Shown: positions 46,801-57,851, counted from the stretch's first letter. The stretch is 64,000 bases of DNA from Petaurus breviceps papuanus (GCA_028583685.1 JAMXIF010001194.1:27731662-27795661), one strand, 5' to 3'. Numbers and translations: made by a program. Notes: generated from the sequence alone by a model not told the origin.

Positions 46801-49399
46801 AACACAGAATCTTCAGGAAGAGGGACTTTTGTAAAAGGAAAAAGGAGTGGCTGCCTTCTCTATTGATCTGACTCTTCCCCTTCCTCAAAGTCAATGGCAT
46901 CAATGTTCCAAAGATTCCACCCTTCCCTCCACCCAGGGCATTACCAAGCTAGTCATACACTCAGCAAGGTGTGCAGATCACAATTAATCATCCAATCCAC
47001 CAAGTTTGACTTAGTGACTACTGTGTTCAAGAGTTCTATGCTGCTGGACCTTCTCAGGAGATGTTGTCCTCACTCTTTAGATAGTGGAACCAATCCTCTG
47101 TTTCTGCCAGGAGTCATCAGGGATAACTGGCTACTACTTGGGGTACACAGTCCTACCTCTTCTGGGCTTCTCTTTTTCAGGAGGTATTGGTCTCACATGT
47201 TCGAAAACAAGATAGATAAAAAAGTCAACTATAATAAAACTTCTTTAACTCAGACTTATTAATTCAGATTTTGCAATCTGTTTGAAGGGGTGTGGGTTGA
47301 AGCTCACATTTTTTTTTTTTACTACTACCAAAACCCCTTTACTAAAAACTCTACAAATTGTTTCACTGCAGTAGGATTTTGTTATAATGAACAAAATAAG
47401 AAACCGTATTTCCAGTCCTCAAGACCCAGCAGAAACTCAATTAGGAAGTGGTCAAAAGCACCTTAAGCCTGGTAGGGGAAGGATGGCAGTATCAAAACAT
47501 GTACGCATGCACACACATACACATCCTAAAGTTCATATTTTATATTGTGTTGTATTATTTTGGTGGGAGGGAAGAAATCAAAGGAGTCCAGGGTCTGGGA
47601 ACCAGTGACTCTTATTGAAGAAGGTGAAGATCATACCAGCTATAGGTCTGTAGCAGAGCATGGAGGTGTGCCTTATTAGATGGTTAATGATGAGAAGTCA
47701 ACAATGACAGCATTTTCAGCATGTAGAGCAGTTGGAATTTAGGCAAGGAAATGGACATCAGTTAGGTTATAGCAGCAGTTAAGTCACTTTTCATAGCATT
47801 TCTTTTCCTCATTTTTAGGCTCTTGTCTTCTCTTTAATTTTTCAGTTTCTCCTAAACACTCAATTTCTCCACCCTTTCTGAGCCATTTGATCCCTTTAAC
47901 AGGAAGAAGTCTTTCCCAGTTTCGAAGTACACGGGTAAAGTTAACATGAATTCATAGAAAGTTAAAACTCTTGGGCTACTGAAAAGTTAGTTGTCATTAC
48001 TTTTAATGTTCATTTCTGAATCCCCAAAGAAAAAGAATTTACTGCATTCAGTAATCACTAAGCCATTCTGAAATTACATGTGTAAGAAAAAATGTTCATA
48101 AGCACTTGACTTCTATTTTTATTTGACACGCATAATCACCAAAAATGGCTAAACCAATTTTCTTTGAAAACATAGGCAAGTGTGCTTCAAAGTTTGAGGC
48201 CTTATATGGGTACCAAAAGTCTATCTCCAATGGTTTGGAAGCCCTGAAATTGTAGGTATTGGGAACATGGAGACATTGGCCAGTTACCACTCCTCATATG
48301 ACTACAGTTAGTTCAACCAAATTACCTCTATCCATTCATCAAATGTCTAAGAATTGAGCATTTGCCATTTTGTGTGCAAAAGAAGCCAGTTTCCACCCCC
48401 AGGCCTAGGTCAGAGCTATGGTTGTTGTGAAATTGTGGAGGGAGGGAAGAATCTTGTAGGTTTCTAAAGCTTAGGCAGGTAGAGGAACATAGGCTCTTCC
48501 CTAATATTCTTAGTGAGGCTGGTCTACCTCAGTCCACTGAAGCTGTGGGAGACTGAGACAAATTAGTGTTAGGAAAGGGATCTGAAGTCCCAGACCCAAA
48601 TCTCAGGGAAATGGCAAATACCAGTCTTCTGTGTACATAATCTCCACTCTTCCTGCACCTACATTTCCAGACCTATCACCTCATTTCCATACCCTTTTCC
48701 AAATGCAACCCTTTCTTGGGCGTATAAGATCCACAAGAGGAAAGAGGTCTTTCCAGAGAGCAACAATATTTACGGTTGCTTTAGTAACTGAGGGCTAAAA
48801 AAGACAATGGGAACCAAATTTCAAATAATTCCAGGATCTTTGCCTGAATCAATTCTCCCTCCTTCAAGAGATGAAGCAATGACCTTGGAGCTACTGGAGT
48901 CTTCATTTCCTATATGGTCCATATGGAGTTTATGATAACATGATTGAATAATACAGGGGGGAAAAACCCAGCCTAAATGCTCACATGCAATAATGGGTGG
49001 TCCCTTCTAGGCACAGTCAATTATCTCTACATGGATTATTCATGGCAAAGTATTCTAAGCTGGCTTCCCCTGTTTGTGATGCCCCAAACATTCTCCCTCC
49101 CTAGCCAGCTGTTGTTTTCGTAGGGAATGCAAACAATCTAGTCTAATGGCAGGCTGAGGAAAACACGATTAAAAAGGAAAACCTAGTTCAAAAAATGAAA
49201 CCACATGTTATCTTACAAAACCAACTGGATTATTTACTGTTTCAGGTTATCCAGGTCTGTGTCCTCCTCTCTGGCATATAGCTATATACTAAACCACAGT
49301 GACATTCCAGTTAAATCACAGACAGTGGCTGAGTAACACTGGATTGGCTTCCACAAATAATGTTGTGTCATTGTCTTTAGGATGTTTTACCTGGGCTTG
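43888..49399. other. Long EXD3 intron stretch with no recognised gene or clear repeat
   Basis: About 5.5 kb without a recognisable SINE, L2 or L1. Open frames of 60-120 codons on both strands (for example 45160-45366, 45621-45941 and 46894-47262) lack splice support and domain signatures. The low density of young repeats stands out against the rest of the window. Confidence 0.45.
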
Positions 49400-49660
49400 A
49401 GCCCCAGTTCCAACACTGAGTAGCTTCATGACCCTTTGCAGGTTGCTTCATGTCTCTGAGCACCAATCCCTGGTAAAACTTCCCAGGGGAAGTTTAATGG
49501 GCAATTCTAGAGGTCGTCAACTGTCTTTGGATTGACTGGAATGTCACTGTGGTATTAGGAATAGCCAAGTCAACCACATAAAATGTGAATGACACTTATA
49601 CTACCTACTTCACAGTGTTGTGACTATGACACTTTCTAAACTGTAAAGTGCTGTGGGTTT
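49400..49660 (+). repeat. MIR SINE, sense, probably interrupted
   Basis: 'ttgagccccagttccaacac tgag...gacccttt', then at 49595 'atactacctacttcacagtg ttgtgac' and 'taaactgtaaagtgctgtgg'. About 100 bp of foreign sequence separates the halves. Confidence 0.55.
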
Positions 49661-49744
49661 CTTTTCTTTTTAAATTAAAAAGGGGACTGAGTTCCATCCA
49701 TCTGGATGGGGTAAGTCACAGTCCTGAGGAGGGACAATGAGAAA

Positions 49745-49880
49745 TAAGAGATCATAGTATTCAGAGACAAAAGGCATTTTGAAGCTCCTCTAGAGCCTTC
49801 AGTTTACACATGAGGAACCTGAACCTAGAAGGGATGAGACTTGCTTCAAGTCACCGCAGGAGGGCCTCTATTGAGGGACT
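49745..49880 (-). repeat. CR1/L3 or MIR fragment, antisense
   Basis: 'gtttacacatgaggaacctg aacctagaagggatgagact tgcttcaagtca' resembles a reversed L3/MIR 3' part. Confidence 0.45.
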
Positions 49881-50299
49881 AAATTCCATAATTAAAACAC
49901 AAATAGAAAGCCAACCTCTAAACGGGATGATATCAAAAACATGTGCATAATACGGCTTCTTTAGTCCTAGCAAACACCCTGATGCTCACCTCTCATCACT
50001 TCCTAAGGCACCAATTTTTAATGAGCTCAAACAACAAATGTTCATGGAACAGCTACTCCTTGTAAGGCATGGTAACAAACATGAAAAGCTGGAGTGGGGA
50101 AAACCCACGGACATATGTACCCTGTGTTACTTAAATGAATAAACACTTCAATGAGGCACCTTTGAGGGGGAAAAAAGTGGTTCAGAAGCTCAGTCAACAA
50201 CAGAATCTGCCATTGCTCCTATTTCCAGCCTGGGGTGTGGTCTCCTGACTCACTTCTGGAACCTGGTAAGGAGCATCCCTCCCAAAAGGAAAAGTATAA

Positions 50300-50375
50300 T
50301 CATAGACTTTCAGAACTGAGAGAGACCTTAGAGGTCATCTTGTTTCCTTCCTGTAGCAGAAATCCCTTTTAGAAA
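50300..50375. repeat. CR1/L3-like fragment
   Basis: 'catagactttcagaactgag agagaccttagaggtcatct tg' resembles the common mammalian 'ggaccttagaggtcatctag' motif of L3/CR1-type repeats. Confidence 0.4.
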
Positions 50376-50606
50376 CTGTTTTTTGGGGGAAAAAAAGAAA
50401 AAGAAATTGGTTCTGGTTACAGTAAAGATGATGGAAGGGGCCAAATCAGAGCACAACTAATTTCATCAAGGTGTGCCTCTGGAAACCATGCTGTATCACA
50501 ACTTGAAATAGAGGAATAAAGGGAATATTCTATAAGAGGGGAGAACCCATATATTTCAAAACAGCCAGTCTGAAGTCTAAACAAAACTAATTATAAGAAA
50601 ACTGAC

Positions 50607-50780
50607 CTCCGCTGCTTGCCGATGGTCATCAGTGTTCTCAAGGACACATACATCCACTCCTAGGCAACGAAGGTAGCGAGCCAGGCCCTGCAGCATGGTG
50701 TCACACACCACACTGAAATCTTTGGCAGAAATCTCAGGAAAAGCACTGGCAGAAAGCGTCTCTCCAGCTGATGCCAATAC
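50607..50780 (-). CDS. EXD3: EXD3 exon starting the Mut7-C domain
   Basis: Encodes 58 codons beginning VLASAGETLSASAFPEISAK, then FSVVCDTMLQGLARYLRCLG and VDVCVLENTDDHRQAAE. The block D-x-M-L-x-x-L-A-R-x-L-R-x-L-G is the signature of the Mut7-C RNase-like (PIN-fold) domain, and its Asp is a predicted active-site residue. The donor is GCGGAG|GTCAGT. The acceptor is unusual: the bases just before it (TTAATTGAATTGTAG) lack a pyrimidine tract and resemble L1 ORF2 sequence (see findings). The first 15 or so residues do not resemble the human protein as I recall it, so the 5' boundary could be lineage-specific. Confidence 0.92.
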
Positions 50781-50782
50781 CT

Positions 50783-51830
50783 ACAATTCAATTAATTATA
50801 TTCATTTAACATAATTTGATTAGCCATTTCCCAACTGATGGATATTCCTCAGTTTCCAATTCTTTTTCAATTTAAGAGTGCCAGAGATATTTTTGTGTAC
50901 ATAGATCCTTTTCCTCTTTATTTGCTCTCTTTGGGGTATAGGCCTAGTAGTGATATCATTGGGTCTAGGGGTTTGCAAAGTTCAGCGACACTGGGGGCAA
51001 AGTTTCCAATTTCTTTCCATAATGCTGGACCATTTCACAGGCCTACCATCCACATGTGTTTTCCTTCAGCCCCTCCAAAAATCATTTTCCTTTTCTGTCA
51101 TCTTCATCAGTCTGATGGGGGTGAGGTACAACCTCAGAGTTGTTTTAATTTGCAGTTCTTTAATTAGTAATTTGGAACATTTTTTCATATTGATAGCTTT
51201 GACTTTATTGCTTTGAAAACTGCATATCCTTTCATCATTTTTCTATTGGGGGAATCGTTCTTATTCATATAAATTTGAAATAATTTCTTATATATCTTAG
51301 AAATGAGACCTTTATTAAGAGAAACCTTTCATAAAGATTTTTTTCTCTAGTTAACCTGTTTCCCTTCTAATTTTTTTCTTTTTTTTTCTTTATGAGCAAT
51401 CGGGGTTAAGTAACTTGCTCAAGGTTACACGGCCAGTTATTTCTGGGTGGGTGCTAAGTGTCTGAGCCTGGATTCGATCCCCAGGTCATCCCGTCACTGG
51501 AGGCGGTGCTCTTACTTGCTGAGCCACCTGGCTGCCCCTTTCCCTTCTAATTTTAACTGTACTGGTTTTGGTTGTGCAAATACTTTTCAATTTTATGTAA
51601 TTAAAACCGAACCTTTTATCTTCTGTGATCCTCTTTATCCCTTTTGTGGTTATGAAGTTTTATCCTATCCATAACTATAAAAATATTTTTTCCCTTGCTC
51701 TTCTAATCTGTTTGTGGTGTGATCATTGTATTTAAGTCAAGTATGCATTGGTAGACAATGTGAGATGCTGGACTATACCCAATTTCTGCAAGACTGCTTT
51801 CCAATTTTCCTAACAGTTTTTGAATTCAAT
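50783..51830 (-). mobile_element. L1 LINE ORF2 fragment, same strand as EXD3, reaching the splice acceptor
   Basis: On the minus strand it follows the L1 copy at 21.9-22.8 kb: 'aattggaaagcagtcttgca g', 'ggatatgcagttttcaaagc', 'tgcaaattaaaacaactctg', 'catcagttgggaaatggcta'. The fragment ends without a 3' UTR or poly(A), close to or at the acceptor of the exon at 50607-50780. A SINE interrupts it at 51375-51538. Confidence 0.85.
51375..51538 (-). mobile_element. tRNA-derived SINE, second subfamily, antisense, inside L1
   Basis: Reversed copy ('gagcaatcggggttaagtaa cttgctcaaggttacacggc cag', '...gctcttacttgctgagccacctggctgcc'). A perfect 16-bp target-site duplication, tttcccttctaatttt, lies at 51359-51374 and 51539-51554. 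Confidence 0.94.
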
Positions 51831-52015
51831 TCAATTCAGTGAATATTTAAGTAGCTACCAAATACAATGCACTGTGCTAGTCACTGTAACTGCTAAGATG
51901 AAAACTGATAGGATTCCTACTCTTGAGGAGTTTACAAGTCAATAAGAGGAGAAACATGCAGGTACACAAATAAGCTAATACAAGGTACAATAGGACAGGG
52001 TTAAAGACAGGGAAA
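51831..52015 (-). repeat. L2 3' part, antisense
   Basis: 'cagtgaatatttaagtagct accaaatacaatgcactgtg ctagtcactg', 'cctactcttgaggagtttac aagtcaataagagg'. Confidence 0.8.
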
Positions 52016-52629
52016 TCCAGACCAGTCCTTTCCATTTTCCTGTCACTGGCTTGTTTCTCCCACTTCAGCCATCACACAGTCGTTCCCACTGTTGTTCTTT
52101 ATGTAAAGATTCAGGTTCTGCTACCAGCCAATTCTCCATGTGGGCAGGGATTTCAAGGGTCGTTTAGAAAGCAGAGAGTAACACAGACATGCATGTGGAC
52201 TGAGCTTGAGATGAACACAAGAACATCAGCAATGCCGAGTCAGTCCCACAGGACATCCAGACCCCACTCTGTCTCTAACAAGACTACCGTGGGAGACAAC
52301 GAAAAACGGGTATGTATAGCTACACTCCCTGACATCACCCTTCAAAATCAAAGCTGCACCCTCCCTTAATCACTTACCATGAACTTGTTAGTCACGGATT
52401 AATCAAAATGTTTTTAAAAGGAATTTATATTGTCTCTTTTGGGTAGTAATAGGTTCTCTATACCTCTTGTCATAATGGATTCTCTAGGTTTATGCTCTCC
52501 TGTGGAAAGCTACACTTCCTTTCTTCTGTCCTAAAACTTCTTTTCTGAAGATCCATTCTCATTTTCTGATTTCTGGAAGTAAGTCTGTGTTCCTTCTCTA
52601 GATCTGGAGTCAGAAGACAGGGAAGGGAA

Positions 52630-52885
52630 TAAGTGCTTATATAGCACCTATATGCCAGGCACTGTGCTAGGGATTTTTTTTACACATATTATCTCATTTG
52701 ATCTTTACAACAACTCTAGAAGTAAGTGCTATTATTACCCCCATCTTATAGATGAGGCAACTGAGGCAAAGGGAGGTTAAATGACTTGCTCAGGGTCACA
52801 TGGTTAGGAAGTGTCTGAGGCTGGCATCTGAACTCAGGACTTCCTGACTCCAGGTACAGAGCTCTATCCACTGGGCCACCAACTA
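52630..52885 (-). repeat. MIR/THER1-type SINE, antisense, near full length
   Basis: 'tagcacctatatgccaggca ctgtgctaggg', 'tatctcatttgatctttaca acaactctagaagtaagtgc', 'acttgctcagggtcacatgg', 'gagctctatccactgggcca cc'. Confidence 0.9.
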
Positions 52886-52886
52886 T

Positions 52887-53040
52887 TTTTACTAGAGATC
52901 AGAGTTCAAATCTCAGCTCTTCTACATATTATCTATGTGACATCAGGCAAGTCATTTTTCTTCTCTGGTCCTCAGTTTCCCCACTGAAAAATAAAAGAGC
53001 TGAACTAGATGATTTCCTACAACCTTTACAGCTCCAAGTC
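52887..53040 (+). repeat. MIR SINE, sense
   Basis: 'cagagttcaaatctcagctc', 'catcaggcaagtcatttttc', 'gtcctcagtttccccactga aaaataaaag'. Confidence 0.75.
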
Positions 53041-53075
53041 CCAGGCTGCTCTTTGTGATTTCTATACTTGGTCCA

Positions 53076-53178
53076 GTGCAGGGGTGGGGAGTGGTCTGTG
53101 AAGTGTGAATTCAGTCCAAGGGCTGTCCTTGAGGACCTAGAGGGCCACATGTGGCCTCGAGGCTGTAGGTTCCCTGGG
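53076..53178. mobile_element. hAT-type MITE fragment
   Basis: About 100 bp from 'caggggtggggag' to 'ggttccctg', with 'gaggacctagagggccacat gtggcctcgagg' inside. It is the inverted-repeat end of the element type at 20471-21224. Confidence 0.7.
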
Positions 53179-53184
53179 ACAGAG

Positions 53185-53385
53185 TATTGGATTGGTCAGG
53201 ATGACCAGGGCTAAGACACTTACTTGTTGTGTGACCCTACGTAACTCACTTAAACTTTGCGCCTCAATTTCTTTATCTCTAAAATGGGGATTTTAACACA
53301 TAAGACTGTTGTGAGACCCAAATGAAATAATATATGTAAAATACTTTCCATAATTAATTTAAGGCACTATATAAATGTCACTTTT
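53185..53385 (+). repeat. MIR SINE, sense
   Basis: 'gacacttacttgttgtgtga ccctacgtaactcacttaaa', 'cctcaatttctttatctcta aaatgggga', 'ggcactatataaatgtcac'. It ends 240 bp before the motif III exon. Confidence 0.82.
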
Positions 53386-53625
53386 TTTTTAAATCTCCTT
53401 TCAGTTTTCATCTTTCCAGGACAAAGAAAATGAGTTCTAACAAGTGCCCACAAAGGGCAAAATAATTCCTTCCAGATAAATGTTAGAAGAACTAACTTCT
53501 GTTAGACTGAGTATGGCTATTCACTGGGGATGGAAGGCAGCCCAGGAGGCAAAGACTAGGCCCTGCATCGTATGTCAGTGACACAGATTCAGAGCCACAG
53601 CACAGCATGGAAGATTTCAACCAAC

Positions 53626-53792
53626 CTGTTTAGAAGGGGATTGTATCCCTTGCTTGCTGAGTGGTTTCTTTGCCCTTGGCTTTGTACTCTGTTTGCTGCC
53701 AAGACTCTCCTTCAGGTTTGCAGTCAAGCCAAAGTGGGCTGGGTCCTTACGAAGCACCTCATAGACTTCCAATAAGCAGTATGCATCTGAAG
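53626..53792 (-). CDS. EXD3: EXD3 exon with exonuclease motif III and linker
   Basis: Joined to the previous exon it gives QILYAASDAYCLLEVYEVL. Y-A-A-S-D is the YxxxD of motif III that marks the DEDDy subclass, so all four acidic residues and the Tyr are present. After RKDPAHFGLTANLKE the sequence becomes Lys/Ser/Gln-rich (KQSTKPRAKKPLSKQ), a basic linker between the nuclease and Mut7-C. The acceptor is CTCTTCACAG and the donor AAACAG|GTTGGT. It is 167 bp: two bases, then 55 codons, leaving in phase 0. Confidence 0.94.
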
Positions 53793-54147
53793 CTGTGAAG
53801 AGGGAAAAAACAAAGATGGGTCACGAACTCCTCCAGAGATAGAAAGAGAGGCACTAGTCTTGGGCCAATGTGCAAACAACTCCCAGCGAAGCCATCTGCA
53901 TTTCTCACTTCAGATATGCTGCTTAGGAGTGTTTCATGGGGACCATGGATTCTGAGGTTAATGAGGGGAAACAATGAAAGAGCGATCATATAAGGAAAAA
54001 AGCCCACTAACATTTCTGCAGCATTTTAAGGATTATAAAGTCCCAATGGACTATGTTCTGCAGTTTATTCAGTATTGACTGAAAGTCTGGTGCTAATTAA
54101 TTTTTCTTAATGAGCTTTGCACACCTATAATACAGTCCTTGCTAAAG

Positions 54148-54395
54148 AAAGAGGAGCACTGGTCTGGGAGTAGAGACTTGGGCTCTAGTCTTGGTACTAC
54201 CCCTGACTCACAGATCCTAGGCCAGGCAGATCGCTTCACCTCCTCGGGTATCAGTTTCTTCATTTTTAAGATGAGGATAATGATCTCTACTCTGCCTACC
54301 TCACAGGGCTGTTGTGAATATCTAATGAGATAATGGATAGAACAATGTTTTGAAAGCATAAAGCATTATACAAATGGGAGGTATTACTGTTGTTT
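54148..54395 (+). repeat. MIR SINE, sense
   Basis: 'ggagcactggtctgggagta gagac', 'ggataatgatctctactctg cctacctcacagggctgttg tg', 'aagcattatacaaatgggag'. Confidence 0.82.
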
Positions 54396-54904
54396 TTCTT
54401 ATTATTCACCTAAAAGAAATCAATTATCCAAATGGATGAGTATTTCACTGGAGGGATTGAGTTGTCTTTATGAATAAAGTCACTGACTTTAGACTAGATG
54501 AGCAGATTTCCTCCCTTACTTCACTGTCAGTGAGGGGAAGGTAAAGACATTCCTCTCCTTTGCTCCCAGTGATGTTCCTCTCACTAACATGTGGTTAGTG
54601 CTAAACCAGTTCACAAGCCAGTCCTACTCCAGCCTTTCATAACTCGAACCTTCCTTATTAAGGTGCCCTGAAGTGGGCAATGAGTGAATGAAACCTGGCT
54701 CACGAGCTCACTGAGCCTGGTTCAGTTATTCTCCTAGACGATGGAGGCAGAGGACAAGGAGGTAGAGCACCTCACTGTCCTGGATTTCTGCTCAAAATAC
54801 TTTTATAAAAGCAGACAGCAAGGCTGCTGCTGGCACATGGTACAGATGTTCAAGGAGTTCACACTTCTTGAATGTGAATGAGGTGCAGAGAAGGCCTGGG
54901 AAGG

Positions 54905-55140
54905 AGAGATAACATTGGAGAGTGGAAAGGACTTGAACTCAGGAAAGACGTGGCTGGTATTTAGTATGATACTAATCAAGAAACTCTGAGCCTCATGATG
55001 CTTATCTGAAAAACTGGTGCAATAACACCTGCCCTGCTTACGTCACAGATCTGTTCTGGAAAAACATGGCTTTGTGAAACTTTCAGTGTCACATAAATGT
55101 GAGTTGCCATTGTCATTTATCATCATCACCATCAACATCG
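54905..55140 (+). repeat. MIR SINE, sense, diverged
   Basis: 'ggacttgaactcaggaaaga', 'aataacacctgccctgctta cgtcacagatctgttctgg', 'cataaatgtgagttgccatt'. Confidence 0.65.
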
Positions 55141-55269
55141 TTATTAAGGATTGGGTGAAAGCAATGGAGAAGGATGTGTATTTCTCTTTCTAGCTAAAGA
55201 GAAATTTTACTGGAGAGGATTCCACAAACAAAAATACTTTAATTAGTGTCTTGTGTTGTTTTCCAATTG

Positions 55270-55365
55270 CTCGTGTCCTGTATCTTCAACTAGACTGAAA
55301 GCTCCTTCAGGACAAGGACCATGTCTATACCATCTCCTCTCTCTCCTACAACATAGCTGATTATA
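55270..55365 (+). repeat. L2 3' end, sense
   Basis: 'caactagactgaaagctcct tcaggacaaggaccatgtct' is the L2 3' UTR motif. Confidence 0.6.
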
Positions 55366-55464
55366 GAAAAAGGTATAATGGGGAAAGAAGAGGGGAGCTA
55401 ATTCCCTTAACTGTTTAATCAAGCCAGTTCTGAAGTTGTCTCCTTAACCAGAATGTGTATTCCT

Positions 55465-55604
55465 TCTTTTTTTTTCCCAAGGAATCAGGATTAAATAACT
55501 TGCCCAGGGTCATATAGTCAGTAAGTATCTGAAGCTAGATTTGAACTCAGGTCTTCCTGACTCCCTGGCCAGTGTTCTATCCACCATGCCACCTTGCAGC
55601 CCCT
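55465..55604 (-). mobile_element. tRNA-derived SINE, antisense
   Basis: 'caggattaaataacttgccc agggtcatatagtcagtaag', '...ccaccatgccaccttgcagcccc'. A perfect 15-bp duplication, agaatgtgtattcct, lies at 55450-55464 and 55605-55619. It ends about 200 bp from the EXD3 exon at 55819. Confidence 0.9.
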
Positions 55605-55818
55605 AGAATGTGTATTCCTAAGGTTAGGGATTAGTAAATACTCACTGAAAAAAATCATTAAGACAATACACATTCAGGTTTTGTAGCCTGATCCACATGA
55701 GGATGGACTGACCATTCTGTGGTTTTACAGGCCCCACTGACCAGACCCTTTGCTATTTGGACATGTGTTCTTGACCAGGTCCAGAAGCTTGGACCTTTGG
55801 CTCTGCTGCCCATCAGAC

Positions 55819-56029
55819 CTGCATAAAGGATCTGCTCCTTCCGGAGGGGACGCTTCTCCCAGTTTGAAAGCTGCTCCGTTTTGTCCAGCGGTTTCCCCAG
55901 CAGATTCTGCACCAGGAGGCTGAGTCCTTTTTCTGCCTGCCTGGCATTTTTAGTTCCGGAGCTTGGCTCTTGATGCAGGCTCTCCACGGGGGTGTGATGC
56001 TTCTTCCACAATCCAGAATTTTTCTGCAA
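55819..56029 (-). CDS. EXD3: EXD3 exon with variable insert and start of motif III
   Basis: Opens LQKNSGLWKKHHTPVESLHQ, a charged and probably disordered insert. It then runs into KGLSLLVQNLLGKPLDKTEQ, LSNWEKRPL and EQILYA, the conserved helix before motif III in RNase D-like exonucleases (the pattern L....LG..LDK..Q.SNW..RPL). It is 211 bp, phase 0 in and phase 1 out. The donor is ATGCAG|GTCTGA, an obligate GT with a weak +3 to +6. The acceptor reads TTGTATTCAG|TTGCAG|AAA, so a second AG six bases downstream could also be used and would remove Leu-Gln. I chose the upstream AG because it has the pyrimidine tract. Confidence 0.9.
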
Positions 56030-57414
56030 CTGAATACAAGGATAAAACATGACGTCACACATACCCACATTAGGAAAAGAGCGTTTTGCTACTTTCCGTT
56101 AATGAATAACAGCTTGAAAGCAATGACACCTATTACATTTACCATTTTGACCTATGGATTAAAGAAATGGATATGATATGACCAACCTAACTAAAGAGTA
56201 AAGTTTTGAGACATGAGAAGTTTGTTTTCATGGCTTTCTCTGCATCCCACAATCTTCAGAAACCCTTCCCTCTCCAGGAGCTCGGGGCTCTCTGCTGGCC
56301 ACTTAATGCTCACAATGAAGTTGAAGTTTAATGGCTTCTTCCTTCCAGGGGAGAATTTGTACTTTTTAAAAAGAAGTCTGGAAAGAGTAGTGCCCAACTC
56401 AAAGTAACAAGTCTCTATTGGTGGAATTTCAGGATTCACTGGGCAGAAATTTTGGGATAATGAAACCTTTCTAGTATACCCTTTAAAATGTTACCACAAG
56501 GGTTAAGTGCTTGATCTGGGGACAGTGACAAACACTGTCAATGGAGAATAAACCCTGTTTTTATTTTTATTGCTCTTCATATCTTAAGCTAAAATAAAAA
56601 GGAAAGCCTGAAAGATATTAAATGTTTAAACAAACAAACAAAACTGCATACTAAGTTCAGAGAAGCTATGACATTCTGAAAATACAACTTACTCAGAGGG
56701 AGACAAAATGCCTCCATTAAAAGTCTATATTGGTCAGGGAGAAGTGGGGGTGGTTCTTGTAAAAGTACAATTGGAAACCTTAAGGACTGCCGAAGACTCT
56801 TTTTAAAGTTCCCTTTAATTTTTAACAGAAAAGTGATTTCTCTTCTTTGGATTGATACCAGATTTGGTGTTTGTAGCATACACTTCCCCTTTCTCCCACG
56901 GGTACAGTTCCCTTTTAAAGCATAAGTTTCTTTCTCTGCAACGCAGGAAGAGATGAGAGGATAATCTCAAAGGCCTCTTCTAGCTCTGATAGTTTGTTTT
57001 ATGGACCTTTCTATTTCTAGAAAAAAATCTGAACTTTCCAAAGTATCTCTTTCCTTAGATTTCTCAGTCATATATATCAGAGGACAGTTCTCTCCCCTCT
57101 GCAGAAGTGCTTTTACAGAATAATGCTCCGTGCATGAAATGTGAATGTTTTATGTTTTAAGTAAGTTAGCCCTGTTGTTCCTATCCTGTTATGCAACTTT
57201 CCCAACAAATTCTAGGTTTTTTTTGGCTATGTTTTTCAATGGATTGTCTTAAATTTGTCCTCATTCATTATTTTCTCTTTTAGGAGAAAGTAAAGGCAAC
57301 TTTCCAAGAAGCTTATAAAAATTTTTGGCATTTTCACATAAATTACACACTAGTTTAGTAAAGAAATCATGAACATGCAAATATGTGAAAATGTTGTTTT
57401 ACCTGAAACCCATT
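56030..57414. other. EXD3 intron, nothing assigned
   Basis: No further exon or confident repeat. A-rich near 56600-56640. Confidence 0.35.
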
Positions 57415-57488
57415 TCAATTGAACAAGCACTTGTTAAAGGTCTATGGGAGCAGGGCATTGTGCCAGATGAATGTAGAAATATATAGTT
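57415..57488 (-). repeat. L2 3' end, antisense
   Basis: 'gaacaagcacttgttaaagg tctatgggagcagggcattgtgcc'. Confidence 0.6.
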
Positions 57489-57647
57489 TAGGGGGCAGCT
57501 AGCTGGCGCAGTGAATAGAGCGCCAGCCCTGGAGTCAGGAGGACCTGAAATCAAATCCAGCCTCAGACACTTAACACAAAAACTAGCCGTGTGACCTTGG
57601 GCAAGTCACTTAACCCCAACTGCCCTCCAAAAAGCAAAAAAAAAAAG
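57489..57647 (+). mobile_element. tRNA-derived marsupial SINE, sense, full length
   Basis: 'ggggggcagctagctggcgc agtgaatagagcgccagccc', 'aacacaaaaactagccgtgt gaccttgggcaagtcactta', tail 'ccctccaaaaagcaaaaaaaa'. It is the clearest intact head of this family in the window. A box-B-like stretch ('gaaatcaaatcc') is present. Confidence 0.95.
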
Positions 57648-57851
57648 AAAGAAATGACTCAATTAACTAGAACCTTCAATTAACCGGAACTCTCCCACCA
57701 TACATTGAACTTTCAGAGAAAATCAAGGTCTTGATAAGGTAACCTCATATATAAAGGATTTACCAGGATGAAAAATAACTTCTGAGCTATATCCTGGTGC
57801 CAGTATACATTTCACCATGATCCCGTACATTTTCTGTAGTTATAGTATAAC

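Noticed and set aside
57489-57647. tRNA gene in the SINE head
   Set aside because: The head resembles a tRNA but is followed by the SINE body and A-rich tail; it is a SINE, not a tRNA gene.
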